DNA of 64,000 nucleotides from Natronospira proteinivora (GTDB taxonomy: Bacteria; Pseudomonadota; Gammaproteobacteria; Natronospirales; Natronospiraceae). The stretch is taken from positions 1,240,001-1,304,000 of the forward strand of contig NZ_JALJYF010000001.1 of the NCBI RefSeq assembly GCF_024170465.1, given 5' to 3'. The notes beneath the pieces were generated by a model. That model saw only the letters and a list, made by a program, of their open reading frames with translations. It did not search any database and was not told the origin of the DNA. The translations under genes and the position numbers were made by a program. This document shows positions 53,384 through 61,628 of this stretch, one piece after another (position 1 is the first letter of the stretch; every line of letters begins with the position of its first letter).

Positions 53384-54104
53384 TGATGTCGTCGCTACCC
53401 GCACGTCCCCGGACTTCGAGCACCGCGTGGCGCGCCTGTTGCCGATCAACCGGCATGCGCCACTCACGGGCGGCGCCCGGCAGCACATAATTCAATTGAC
53501 GACCCGGCTGGGCAAGAATCCGGTCGTCATCCTGGTGGACAAGGGCCATGCGAGTGAGTCGTGCATGTGCATACCCCTGATTCTCCACAGCAATAACAGC
53601 TTCTCCGGCTGAACGGTCGTAGTGGACAGTCCAGGACAGATCCGCGCTGCCCGGCTCCAGCGGCCCGATGAATACAGGCACACTGATCTGAAGCGCCAGA
53701 CGCAGGCCCATCTCGGGTCCTGTTCGCGCATCCGGTAAGACTTCCTGGAACTCGACCCGGTAGCTCGCCTCCTGCGCACCGGGCAACGAACGCCTCAAAC
53801 CGGTTCGAACCACCTGGGATTCGCCAGGCCCAAGCGCAAAGATGGGGGGCGCAAGCAGCAGATCCTGGCTTTCCGTTAATCGATCCTGACCATCATCCTG
53901 GTCCCAACGATAAACACGGGCATGGATAGTGGTTTCACGATCTCCGGAATTGGACAGCGTAAAGGTACCAATTTCGCGGTCTTCGCCGAGTGTGATGATG
54001 GTCGGAGAAATACTGACGCTCTGGGCACCGGCAATACCCGCGAACAAAAACAATAGCAGCCCGACTCCCATGAGCCGGGCTGCTTTATCGTGTAGACGAA
54101 ACAT
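53361..54104 (-). CDS. Periplasmic pilus chaperone (Csu-type)
   Basis: Periplasmic chaperone with the PapD/CsuC fold that carries pilus subunits to the usher. The ATG at 54104 gives 247 residues; alternative TTG starts upstream are possible. The signal peptide ends near AGIAGAQS, and the first domain begins VSISPTIITLGEDREIGTFTLSNSGD, typical of this class. Later segments such as VVRTGLRR contain the basic motif of the subunit-binding cleft. It overlaps the usher gene by 23 bp, indicating coupling. It lies between the SCPU pilin and the usher, the standard Csu order. Confidence 0.9.
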   Translation of the reverse strand: MFRLHDKAARLMGVGLLLFLFAGIAGAQSVSISPTIITLGEDREIGTFTLSNSGDRETTIHARVYRWDQDDGQDRLTESQDLLLAPPIFALGPGESQVVRTGLRRSLPGAQEASYRVEFQEVLPDARTGPEMGLRLALQISVPVFIGPLEPGSADLSWTVHYDRSAGEAVIAVENQGYAHARLTRMALVHQDDDRILAQPGRQLNYVLPGAAREWRMPVDRQQARHAVLEVRGRAGSDDINVSLDLE

Positions 54105-54122
54105 CGCGGTCAACTCATCCAA

Positions 54123-54602
54123 TCAGTAGTAGATCGTGACGTTGATGGTGTCGTCGTAGCTGCCGGCCGGCAGGTCATCCTGGCCCCCGGCAACCTGGCC
54201 ATACACCGTGTGGGACTCGGCAGAGCCGGTGCCTGTATCGGCTACCGTATCGTCGCCCTCGGTATCACCCCAGACATCTCCATGCCCGGCATCCTGATAA
54301 AGGTTGTAATTGAGCTCGTTATCCGAACCATCCGTCATGTGACGCGCACTCACCTCACCGGAGTTACCAGGGTCGAGACCAATTTCATAGCCCGTGTCAC
54401 TGGTACAGGTCACATCAATGGTCGTTGTCTCTTCAACCGGGTCGGCCGAAAGCACGTTGATGGTGCCAAAATCGAGGTCATTGGCGGTCACCACGCAAGA
54501 TGAATCCACCTCGGCACTGACGGTCAAGGTGTCGGTGTCAGCCAGAGCAACATTGGAAACAGTTGCCAGTGCGGCGGAAATTGCAAGCAGGCGATATTTC
54601 AT
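54123..54602 (-). CDS. SCPU-domain major pilin-like subunit, Csu A/B type
   Basis: Predicted main subunit of the archaic pilus. The ATG at 54602 (AGGAGG nine bases upstream) gives 159 residues. A signal peptide ends near NVALADT, and the mature part DTLTVSAEVDSSCVVTANDLDFGTINV is typical of the spore-coat-U pilins, with two cysteines forming a disulfide. It ends TYGQ-like VYGQVAGGQDDLPAGSYDDTINVTIYY. The frame continues open upstream to 54893, through the riboswitch, and is not the true start. The ribosome-binding site sits in a small hairpin (GTTCC/GGAAC). Confidence 0.9.
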   Translation of the reverse strand: MKYRLLAISAALATVSNVALADTDTLTVSAEVDSSCVVTANDLDFGTINVLSADPVEETTTIDVTCTSDTGYEIGLDPGNSGEVSARHMTDGSDNELNYNLYQDAGHGDVWGDTEGDDTVADTGTGSAESHTVYGQVAGGQDDLPAGSYDDTINVTIYY

Positions 54603-54771
54603 AGCGTTCCTCCTGGAACCTTGTCTGTCGACGGGAAAGGACCGTCGCAATTGACAATCATGCCGGCAGGGAACCTGGAAGGCGTAAACTGAAGTGACAC
54701 AGCAACAGGGGAATGAAACACCCCCGGCAACACGTCGTTTCAAAGAAATGAAGACGTGGTGGCTGATGATG

Positions 54772-54860
54772 TGCCGGCAGTTCCGCTGTCCTAGAGCCCA
54801 AGCTCCGTAGACCGGTGACTTTGCGTCCCCGCCTTTCGACGGGTTTGCCATTAGCGGCAA
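54772..54860 (-). ncRNA. c-di-GMP-I (GEMM-I) riboswitch upstream of the pilus operon
   Basis: The minus strand contains the class I cyclic di-GMP aptamer hallmarks in order: AATGGCAAACC, a GAAA tetraloop in CCCGTCGAAAGGCGGGG, the conserved GACGCAAAG, then ACCGGTCTACGGAGC with its GCTC partner and a final AGGACAGCGGAACTGCCGG. The outer stem is TGCCG/CGGCA. The element is 170 nt before the pilin ATG, with leader RNA in between. The TGCCGGCA at the 3' side of the aptamer recurs as the same palindromic octamer at 54661-54668, possibly forming an alternative pairing. A TATGAT box on the minus strand at 54893-54898 could drive it. Confidence 0.9.
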
Positions 54861-55155
54861 TTTGACGGTGGCAGGTGACAGATCCCTAGTCAATCATAAA
54901 CCGGCATAGCAGCTTCCTTCTGTCCCCGCATTCAATACCGCCTGTCACAACTGCACTTGTACATGTTCAAACAAGAACCGATCGCCTTTCTACGAGACAA
55001 TGCCTTAATCAATACCAGGCACAGCGCCCTCTCGCTACGCCAACGGTCGGCCGGCAAATTCCTACACCGGCCAACCTATACGGCCTTCCGGGAAATGAGA
55101 GAACAGAGAATTAAAGACGGTGAGCGGGTCGGGAACAGATCACGAGTGGGTTGTA

Positions 55156-56511
55156 CTACTCCGAGTCCGACAATTCGCCCCGGATCAAGCGGATACGGCT
55201 TTCTTCGTCTTCACGAAAGGTACTGTTGACCACCACCGGGAGGCCGTCGGCGGTGACAGCGAGCTTTTGCATGAAAAGCCCCTGCAGGCTGCCGTTGATG
55301 CCGTCGCTGGGATCCCCCGTGCCTTCCACCAGGGCCGGAGGACTGAATTCACCGTCCGCCGGCGCCCGGGTGTAGGCAAGCCCCCGGGAACGGGGCCAAC
55401 CCTCCGGATACAGCTCCCAGACCAGATGTAATCGGTCAGCCCCGTCGATACGCAGGGCCGGGAAATGGGCCTGAGCGTCATTATCCCGGGGTGGTGGCTC
55501 CGAAATGGTGCTCACAGATCCAAATGACTGGGATGGCGAGTCCGCCCGCGTGTGGCGAATGGCATACGCCCCACCGGGACCCTCAGCCGCCTCGGCGTAA
55601 GCCAGATGGAGCACGCCCTCCCCGTCGAAAACAATGGATGGGGCATCGGCGTGCCCGGGTCCGGATACTGCCTTCTCCGGTTCCGAAAAATCGTCGCTGC
55701 CATCCTCCGAATAGCTTATATGGATGTCCGCCTCACGGGTCTCCCCCACGGACCAAGCCAGCGCGACCTCGCTATCACCATCGACCGCCAGGGACGGCCC
55801 GCGGGCCGGGCGGTCATCGTCGCCAGCAATGTGTCGAGGCGCCTCAAACTCAAAATCATCCGGAACCGCGCGGGCGTACTTGAGCCGCCCCTCGTATTCC
55901 GTCCACGCCGCGTGCAAATTACCCGAGGCATCGCGGACCAGGTCAAGACTGCCGTTCTGCCAGGTATCTCGATCCAGGCGCCCCTTACCGGCACCTGCCT
56001 CGATCTGGGAGAGGTTCTGCGGCTCGCTGAACTCAGCGCCCCCGTTCTGGGAACGAGCATAAAAGATTTCGCCCCCGTGGCTACCACCCGAGAAGACGAT
56101 CTCCTGCCACAGCACATGGACTGCCGGACTCTCGCCCTCGCCCAATACCACACGCGGCAGCCAGGAAAAGGTATCCGAGCTGCGCGAGATATTGGTCGGC
56201 GAATCAAGCAGTGCCTCACCTTGCTCATCAAAAAGCTGAAGGTAGAGATCCTGGCGGGACTGCCTCGCCCAGACCACGGCGGTGATGCCGTCGTCGTTGA
56301 CGGCGACCGCAGGATCATCCACATACCGGAAATCCGAACGATTCATCCGCCAGGACCCCTGATGGGCATCGCCACTGTCGACTTCTATCGGCGCATGCCA
56401 TTCCACGGCCGACGGGCTTTCCGCATGCACCGAAAAGGCGGCGAGCATGACGGCAACCATAGCGGCAATCGCCACGAGAATACGCCCTGCCAAGCAACGC
56501 AGTTTCAACAT
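55156..56511 (-). CDS. Secreted beta-propeller (BNR/sialidase-like) protein
   Basis: Secreted protein of 451 residues. The ATG at 56511 follows CGGAG and gives a clear signal peptide ending near SVHAES. Repeated segments of the BNR type (for example DIHISYSEDGSDDFSEP, LHLVWELYPEGW and RLHLVWE-like strands) suggest a six-bladed propeller like those of sialidases, but catalytic residues of sialidase are not evident. It may bind surface glycans or act as an adhesin or enzyme. It lies upstream of the pilus operon on the same strand, with the riboswitch between them; no proof of shared function. Confidence 0.75.
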   Translation of the reverse strand: MLKLRCLAGRILVAIAAMVAVMLAAFSVHAESPSAVEWHAPIEVDSGDAHQGSWRMNRSDFRYVDDPAVAVNDDGITAVVWARQSRQDLYLQLFDEQGEALLDSPTNISRSSDTFSWLPRVVLGEGESPAVHVLWQEIVFSGGSHGGEIFYARSQNGGAEFSEPQNLSQIEAGAGKGRLDRDTWQNGSLDLVRDASGNLHAAWTEYEGRLKYARAVPDDFEFEAPRHIAGDDDRPARGPSLAVDGDSEVALAWSVGETREADIHISYSEDGSDDFSEPEKAVSGPGHADAPSIVFDGEGVLHLAYAEAAEGPGGAYAIRHTRADSPSQSFGSVSTISEPPPRDNDAQAHFPALRIDGADRLHLVWELYPEGWPRSRGLAYTRAPADGEFSPPALVEGTGDPSDGINGSLQGLFMQKLAVTADGLPVVVNSTFREDEESRIRLIRGELSDSE

Positions 56512-56632
56512 GAGTCGGCTCCGATTACTGACGCAGTCCGGCGGATATCGGCTGGCCTTACTACAGCTCAAGGATAGTTCCTGTAAGCAATGCCGACAAT
56601 CCGGCAATGCCGCATCCCCAAGTGCCGATTAC

Positions 56633-57694
56633 TTAGCTGTAAGGGAGTTCTTTCCAGTCATGGGTGGCCATTGTCGTTCGAACAGGAAACGGAGAAAAGC
56701 GTGGCGGGTGTGAGGGAAGCAAGGAAGGCGGGTGGGTCTCAGTGGCAAAGTCAGTGGTCACGAAGGGGGATGTCATCACCCGCAGCAGGGCGGAGTAGCC
56801 TAAACCGAATCGAAGCTCGGTGCCGGGTGCCAGGCGGCATTCGGTTTCAAGCACCAAGTGATCGCTGCTGGCGGCGAGTACCCTGACACCCGTCGGAGGA
56901 ACGAGACCGTCCGGATCGACATCTTGCCGCCCGATGGCAGCAATGGTCTGAATCACCGTGCCCCGCTCTCCCAGCTGCATCGCCACCCCGAAGGCGGTCT
57001 CGCCGGTTGCCCCCGGAAATCAGGGGCAGATCCAGACCCAGCTTGACCTCGATCTGGCACGCGAGTGCCGACAGTTCACTCATATTCTCGGCATTGGGTG
57101 CCACGCCAGCCCGGCAAGCCAGGTTGGTTCCGAGGCCGACAAGCCGCACATGCGGCATGAGCGATATGCGCCGGGCGATGGCATCCGCACCTTGGGGTAG
57201 TCACTGAGCATCCGGCGGGCCGGCGCATTCTGCATGATCACGGCCTGAGGGCGGCTGGCGCGTAGCACCACCGTCGAGCTCAGATAGGCTGGGTGGCTCA
57301 ATGCACCCTGCCCCTCAATCACGATGACCTCTGGATGCTCGCCTTCATAAGCGGCGACCACCGCCCCTTCCTGTTCGCCGACGCCCAATTGAGCAGGGAT
57401 GGCATCCAGCGCCACCCCATAGGCGGCACCCTGCATCAAGCCCGTCTGGCTCGTGCCCACCATCACGGTGTGAATACCAGCCTTGTTCAGTGCCTGGATG
57501 AGCAGCGTACAGGTGGTCCGTTTGCCGATGGCACCGTCCGTACCCAGCACCGCAATACGCACGCAATCAACACTATCGATTGCGCCATCAAACATGCGCA
57601 GATGCTTGGTGGGGCGTGGCCGGCGAATATCGTGCAGGGTCGCGATGCCGTTGAGAGATGCGTTGAGCGCAGGCTTTGGAAAGCCCGATCCCAT
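56633..57694 (-). pseudogene. Decayed DUF1611 and alanine/ornithine-racemase-like remnant
   Basis: Three fragments read in two frames. Fragment A (57694 to about 57195) is a DUF1611-like piece with the P-loop GTDGAIGKRTTC and the strand VIVIEGQGALSHPAYLSST, but lacks the usual N-terminal 100 residues. Fragment B (about 57185-57006), in another frame, is a racemase middle region: PHVRLVGLGTNLACRAGVAPN to LPLISGGN. Fragment C (about 57008-56640) is the racemase C-terminal region: TGETAFGVAMQLGERGT to LRVMTSPF. At least about 100 residues are missing between B and C, and the DUF1611 end and racemase start are missing between A and B. A functional protein is unlikely. Confidence 0.75.
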
Positions 57695-57843
57695 TTTCCG
57701 ATCGGTTTCTGTCCGTAATCGTCTCTACATTGAGCTTTTTTAAAGATTCCGTTAGGCCGCCATGGACGTTGTCCTGCTCATATAGGTAGGCAGGTAACTC
57801 TGGGAGTAGGTGTCCTTATATTAACCCCTCTTTTGCTCACTCC

Positions 57844-58308
57844 CTAGTTCAGTTCTCTTTGATTGGGCACGAACGCCTGAAAGGCAGAATAAGCGTCAAT
57901 CCACACGGCACCCAAAGCGTCCGACTGGCCATCATCCAAACGGATCAGGGTTCCCTGGGTAAGCTGTGTATTGCTGATGTAAATAATTTCACCACCTTGC
58001 ACACTCCGATCGTTTTCGAGCTTGACCCAAAGGAAGGTCGGGCGTAGCTGGTGATTCGCGTGGACATGAATGCGGTCCCCGGAGGGGTATTCGGAGCTCC
58101 CGGAGAAGGTATCGCTTCCGGGCAGGTAGATTCCGCTGCGACTGGGTGACGCCGGGAACCAGCCACCCTCTTTCAGGACTTGAATTCTAAATTTGGTGCC
58201 TTTCCACGGCCCGATCGAGAGGGAATTATTGACGGCTCCCTGCTCCCCCAAACTCGGCAGAGGGAGAGCTAACAGGAGCAAAAACAAAGGGAACAGGGGT
58301 CTCATCAA
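57844..58308 (-). CDS. Small secreted protein of unknown function
   Basis: A 154-residue protein with a typical signal peptide (FPLFLLLLALPLPSLGE), followed by a compact beta-rich domain. Readable segments include KFRIQVLKEGGWFPASPSRSG and YLPGSDTFSGSSEYPSGD. I recognise no family. The gene is adjacent to a second small secreted protein gene in the same direction, with a 23-bp gap, so they may be an operon. The DNA of this stretch is visibly AT-richer than that of the nar and nitrate regions, hinting at horizontal origin (inference). Confidence 0.65.
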   Translation of the reverse strand: MMRPLFPLFLLLLALPLPSLGEQGAVNNSLSIGPWKGTKFRIQVLKEGGWFPASPSRSGIYLPGSDTFSGSSEYPSGDRIHVHANHQLRPTFLWVKLENDRSVQGGEIIYISNTQLTQGTLIRLDDGQSDALGAVWIDAYSAFQAFVPNQRELN

Positions 58309-58331
58309 GGCATCCCGGAGTGTCGGAGATA

Positions 58332-58844
58332 TTATCCCGAAGCGTCGGATATTTTCTCGAGAGTCTCTGCCGGATTGCTATTTCTTTCAAAAAGAAACAG
58401 GATTTCGAAAACGCCTCGATCAAGACCCTCCGGATCTAGCTCAGAATCGATAGCTCCGTCCTGCCTGAGGTGGGCTGGCTCCCCCTCGGCGGAACTGACC
58501 GTGCCGGCTCCGAGGAGAATGTCACGGTCACTGGTGCTTCGATGCAATTCCCAGTCTACGGTGAACAAGGTTACACCATCTTCATCCCGCTCGATGCCCA
58601 CCAAAGTGGTGTGGAGGCGCAACTGCCCCGAGGGATTGATGGGATCTCGAATGGACATCCGCGCCTCTTCATCTGACGCAAGCCCAACGGACAGCGGCAT
58701 CGCACCTACACCGTCGACTGTAACCTCTGCCCCAATTGCGAAATCCATTGTTCCGGCTTTCTCTTCAGCCATTGAAGGCAGCGCGAAAAGAAAAAGCATT
58801 GCCACTGGCGTAATCCAGGTGATAGTCGTTCTGCTATTCATCAT
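58332..58844 (-). CDS. Small secreted protein of unknown function
   Basis: A 170-residue protein. The ATG at 58844 follows AAGGAGAA and begins a signal peptide MMNSRTTITWITPVAMLFLF...SMAEE. The mature part is acidic with strand patterns such as GQLRLHTTLVGIERDEDGV and TLFTVDWELHRSTSDRD. No family recognised. It is upstream of, and in line with, the other small secreted protein gene. The region between its start and the next gene (58845-59271) is AT-rich and gene-free. Confidence 0.65.
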   Translation of the reverse strand: MMNSRTTITWITPVAMLFLFALPSMAEEKAGTMDFAIGAEVTVDGVGAMPLSVGLASDEEARMSIRDPINPSGQLRLHTTLVGIERDEDGVTLFTVDWELHRSTSDRDILLGAGTVSSAEGEPAHLRQDGAIDSELDPEGLDRGVFEILFLFERNSNPAETLEKISDASG

Positions 58845-59271
58845 GTGATTCTCCTTATCCTCAAACTTCCTTTTAACCCCTATACCAAACACGAGCCTTT
58901 CATTGTGAAATACTCCAAACTCAAATGAGTTGAGTTAAATTGCTCACATATACTCTTCCAACATACTTATAGTTAACAGTATCGTTGACGTCAAGGATGT
59001 CCGGCCTACATTCGACACTGATCGCTGAACGACCATGGAAACCCTGAGAAACCGCGTCACCATCAACCACCGACATCAAATAGCCCTGATTCGGTTGACT
59101 CGGCCGGATTCGCCGTCAGCGCGTTACCAGGAGTCCGGCTGACTTGCCGTCGTTCGTGCCTTCGGCTAGACTTTGCATCTGCTTATCCCTGCTTTCCAAT
59201 ACAGGAGTCATGCCAATGAAGTCAGCACTCTGAACCCCATTCCTTCTTGTGGTGTTACAGAGGTGTTGTCC
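58845..59271. other. Gene-free AT-rich region
   Basis: No gene was found in these 427 bp. It includes a short perfect inverted repeat AACTCAAATGAGTT at about 58917-58930 that could bind a dimeric regulator, and more AT than its flanks. The right end has the likely promoter and ribosome-binding site of the ABC-F gene (AGAGGTG). Confidence 0.5.
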
Positions 59272-60852
59272 ATGGCTATGGCCTGTATTTCCGCAACGGA
59301 TCTAACCGTTGCATTTGATCCAAATCCCCCCGTTTTCCAGGCACTGGATGTGCATCTGGCAGCAGCGCCCGTGGCGCTGATTGGTCCCAATGGCGCTGGC
59401 AAAACCGTACTGGCCGAGTGTCTGGCCGGGACGCGCAGCCCGACTGCTGGTCTGGTACAGCATCAGGTGCCGGTAGCCTTTCTGCCGCAGCAGGCTGCCG
59501 AGCAGCGTGACCCGCGCACCGTGGCTGCCTTTCTGGGTGTCGAGACAGCACTGGCGGCACTGGCACGACTGCTAGCCGGCGAAGGGCGTGTAGATGACCT
59601 ATCCATTCTGAATGACCGCTGGACCCTGAAAGACGAGCTGCAGACCCAGCTGGCACAGTTCCAGTTGCCCACCGACATACTGTCCGAACCGGTCAGCTCA
59701 CTGAGCGGCGGCCAGCGCACCCGTCTGCACTTGATGAAACTGTCCCGCCTGCCCGATACCTACCTGATACTGGATGAGCCCACCAATCACCTGGACCAGT
59801 CCGGTCGTCAGTGGCTGGCCGACTGGGTCAAGCAGCGCGATGCCGGCACCCTGGTCATCACGCACGATCAGGGCCTGCTGGCCAGCTTCTCGCAGCTATT
59901 GGAACTCCGGGAAGGCCGCCTGCAACGCCATGGTCAGGGATTTGCTGAATATCAGCGGACTCGCGCCCAGTTGATCGAAAAAGCGCGGCACGACAAACAG
60001 CATGCGCGCCAGACCCTGAGAAAGGAGCGCCAGCAGCAACAACTCGAGCGTGAACGCCACGAACAGCGGGCCGCCAAGGGGAAGGCCAAGGCACGCAAGG
60101 GCGACATGCCGAAGATCCTGCTCGACGCACGCAAGGATCGCAGCGAGGCAACGGGCGGGCGCATCGCGCAAAAACATCAGGCCGTACTGGATTCGGAACA
60201 ACAACGTCTCGAGGCCGCTGAATCCGTACTGGAGCGAAAAACCCCCTTGGCCTTCCCGCTCACGGAACCGCCCCCCATAACCGGCTGGCTGCTGGCCCTA
60301 AGGAGTGTCCGTTTGCCGTGGATCGAGAATACGAAACCTTTGAACTGGCAAGTGATGAGCGGCGAGCGCTGGTGGCTGCGGGGAGCCAATGGCAGCGGCA
60401 AATCGACACTGCTGAGCGTCATCAGTGGTGACATCGAACCCGTCAGTGGAGACATTCAACAGCGTGGCACCTTACTGAGGCTGGACCAGCACCTGACGCT
60501 GCTGACCTCAGATCAGAGCGCGCTGGCGAACTTCCGGCGACTCAATCCGGGCTGGTCGGATGCCGCCTATCGGGACCGGCTGGCCCAGTTAAAACTGCGT
60601 GGTGATCTGGCTCTGCAGCCAGTGGCACAACTGAGTGGCGGCGAGCAGTTGAAGGTGGCACTGGCCTGCAGCCTGATGGGCCCCGAGGCGGCGCAACTCA
60701 TTCTGCTCGACGAGCCCGACAACCATCTGGACCTGGAAAGCCAGACACTGTTGGCAGAAGTACTGAGCCAGTACCGGGGTACCCTGATCGTGGTCACTCA
60801 CAGTGAGCCCATGGCACAGGCCATGTCGCTAGACCAGGTGCAGACGCTGTGA
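59272..60852 (+). CDS. ABC-F family ATPase
   Basis: Soluble ABC-F type protein of 526 residues; relatives bind ribosomes and relieve stalling or antibiotic inhibition. The first ATPase domain has Walker A GPNGAGKT near residue 41, ABC signature LSGGQRTR near 144 and Walker B YLILDEPTNHLD. The second has GANGSGKST near 378, LSGGEQLKVALACSL and LILLDEPDNHLD. A long charged linker with many Arg, Glu and Gln separates them. The ATG at 59272 is preferred; the earlier frame from 59173 is polar and unlike the family. It cannot be said which antibiotic, if any, it resists. Confidence 0.9.
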   Translation: MAMACISATDLTVAFDPNPPVFQALDVHLAAAPVALIGPNGAGKTVLAECLAGTRSPTAGLVQHQVPVAFLPQQAAEQRDPRTVAAFLGVETALAALARLLAGEGRVDDLSILNDRWTLKDELQTQLAQFQLPTDILSEPVSSLSGGQRTRLHLMKLSRLPDTYLILDEPTNHLDQSGRQWLADWVKQRDAGTLVITHDQGLLASFSQLLELREGRLQRHGQGFAEYQRTRAQLIEKARHDKQHARQTLRKERQQQQLERERHEQRAAKGKAKARKGDMPKILLDARKDRSEATGGRIAQKHQAVLDSEQQRLEAAESVLERKTPLAFPLTEPPPITGWLLALRSVRLPWIENTKPLNWQVMSGERWWLRGANGSGKSTLLSVISGDIEPVSGDIQQRGTLLRLDQHLTLLTSDQSALANFRRLNPGWSDAAYRDRLAQLKLRGDLALQPVAQLSGGEQLKVALACSLMGPEAAQLILLDEPDNHLDLESQTLLAEVLSQYRGTLIVVTHSEPMAQAMSLDQVQTL

Positions 60853-61035
60853 AGGGTGGAGCGAAAGGTAGCAGGCCCGGGGCGAGGCCACTTCCTCCGC
60901 CAAGGCCGTGTAGATTCGTTTCAGAGGTTCGGAGGTGGGACCATCCCGACGGAACTCATCCGCGTCACTGACCAAGCCACAACCAGTAAGGGCGGCCACC
61001 ATTGCCAGCCCCACATATTGACTCAATGAACGCAT
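60829..61035 (-). CDS. Possible small lipoprotein
   Basis: A 68-residue reading frame on the minus strand starting MRSLSQYVGLAMVAALTGCGL, with a lipobox LTGC and AAAGGGGGG before the ATG. Its 3' end overlaps the end of the ABC-F gene by 24 bp in the opposite direction. No family recognised. The signal peptide and ribosome-binding site are the only support; it may be a chance frame. Confidence 0.4.
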   Translation of the reverse strand: MRSLSQYVGLAMVAALTGCGLVSDADEFRRDGPTSEPLKRIYTALAEEVASPRACYLSLHPSQRLHLV

Positions 61036-61148
61036 CCCCCCCTTTACGCCCAGAATCATGATTGAGCGTTACTAAAATATAAACACCACCCCGGGAGGTC
61101 GTCTATATCACCAGTACCATCGAATACCTCTCAACAGAACAGCACTAC

Positions 61149-61628
61149 TTAGGACACCAACACCCGCCGCTCGAGCTCCAGCAAGAAACGTTTGGCTTCC
61201 AGTCCACCGCCGAAACCAGTGAGGGCACCGTTGGCGCCGATCACCCGGTGACAAGGAATGATGATGGGAATGGGATTGCGGCCGTTGGCCATACCGACGG
61301 CGCGGGAAGCCTTGGGGTTGCCGACCTTGCGGGCCAGCTCACCGTAGCTGACCGTGCTGCCGTAAGGCACCCGCCGTAGCGCCGTCAATACTCTGCCCTG
61401 GAAGGGCGTGGTCTGAGGCGCCAGGGGCAGGTCGAATTCCGTCAGATCGCCGGTGAAATAGGCTTCGAGCTGGGCACGCGCCCGGGCAAAGGGTGCCGGA
61501 TCCGGTGTCCAATCCACCTCCGGTTGGCGTACATGTCGGCCACCGGGAAATCCGATGCAGCGGATGCCCGCGTGATCACCGGCAATCAGTAGCTCGCCGA
61601 TAGGACTGGGCAGATAAGTGTATTTCAT
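61149..61628 (-). CDS. ogt: O6-methylguanine-DNA methyltransferase
   Basis: DNA repair protein that transfers methyl groups from O6-methylguanine to its own cysteine. The active site is IPCHRV with C126, and the conserved FGGGLEAKRFLLELE follows. Length is 159 residues, normal for Ogt. Its ATG directly follows the stop of the AlkA fusion gene (TGAATG), so both are expressed together. Ogt plus AlkA fusion makes a compact alkylation-repair operon. Confidence 0.95.
   Translation of the reverse strand: MKYTYLPSPIGELLIAGDHAGIRCIGFPGGRHVRQPEVDWTPDPAPFARARAQLEAYFTGDLTEFDLPLAPQTTPFQGRVLTALRRVPYGSTVSYGELARKVGNPKASRAVGMANGRNPIPIIIPCHRVIGANGALTGFGGGLEAKRFLLELERRVLVS

Noticed and set aside
54957-55229. 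90-residue plus-strand frame beside the beta-propeller gene
   Set aside because: It overlaps the end of that gene in the other direction and has no supporting features.
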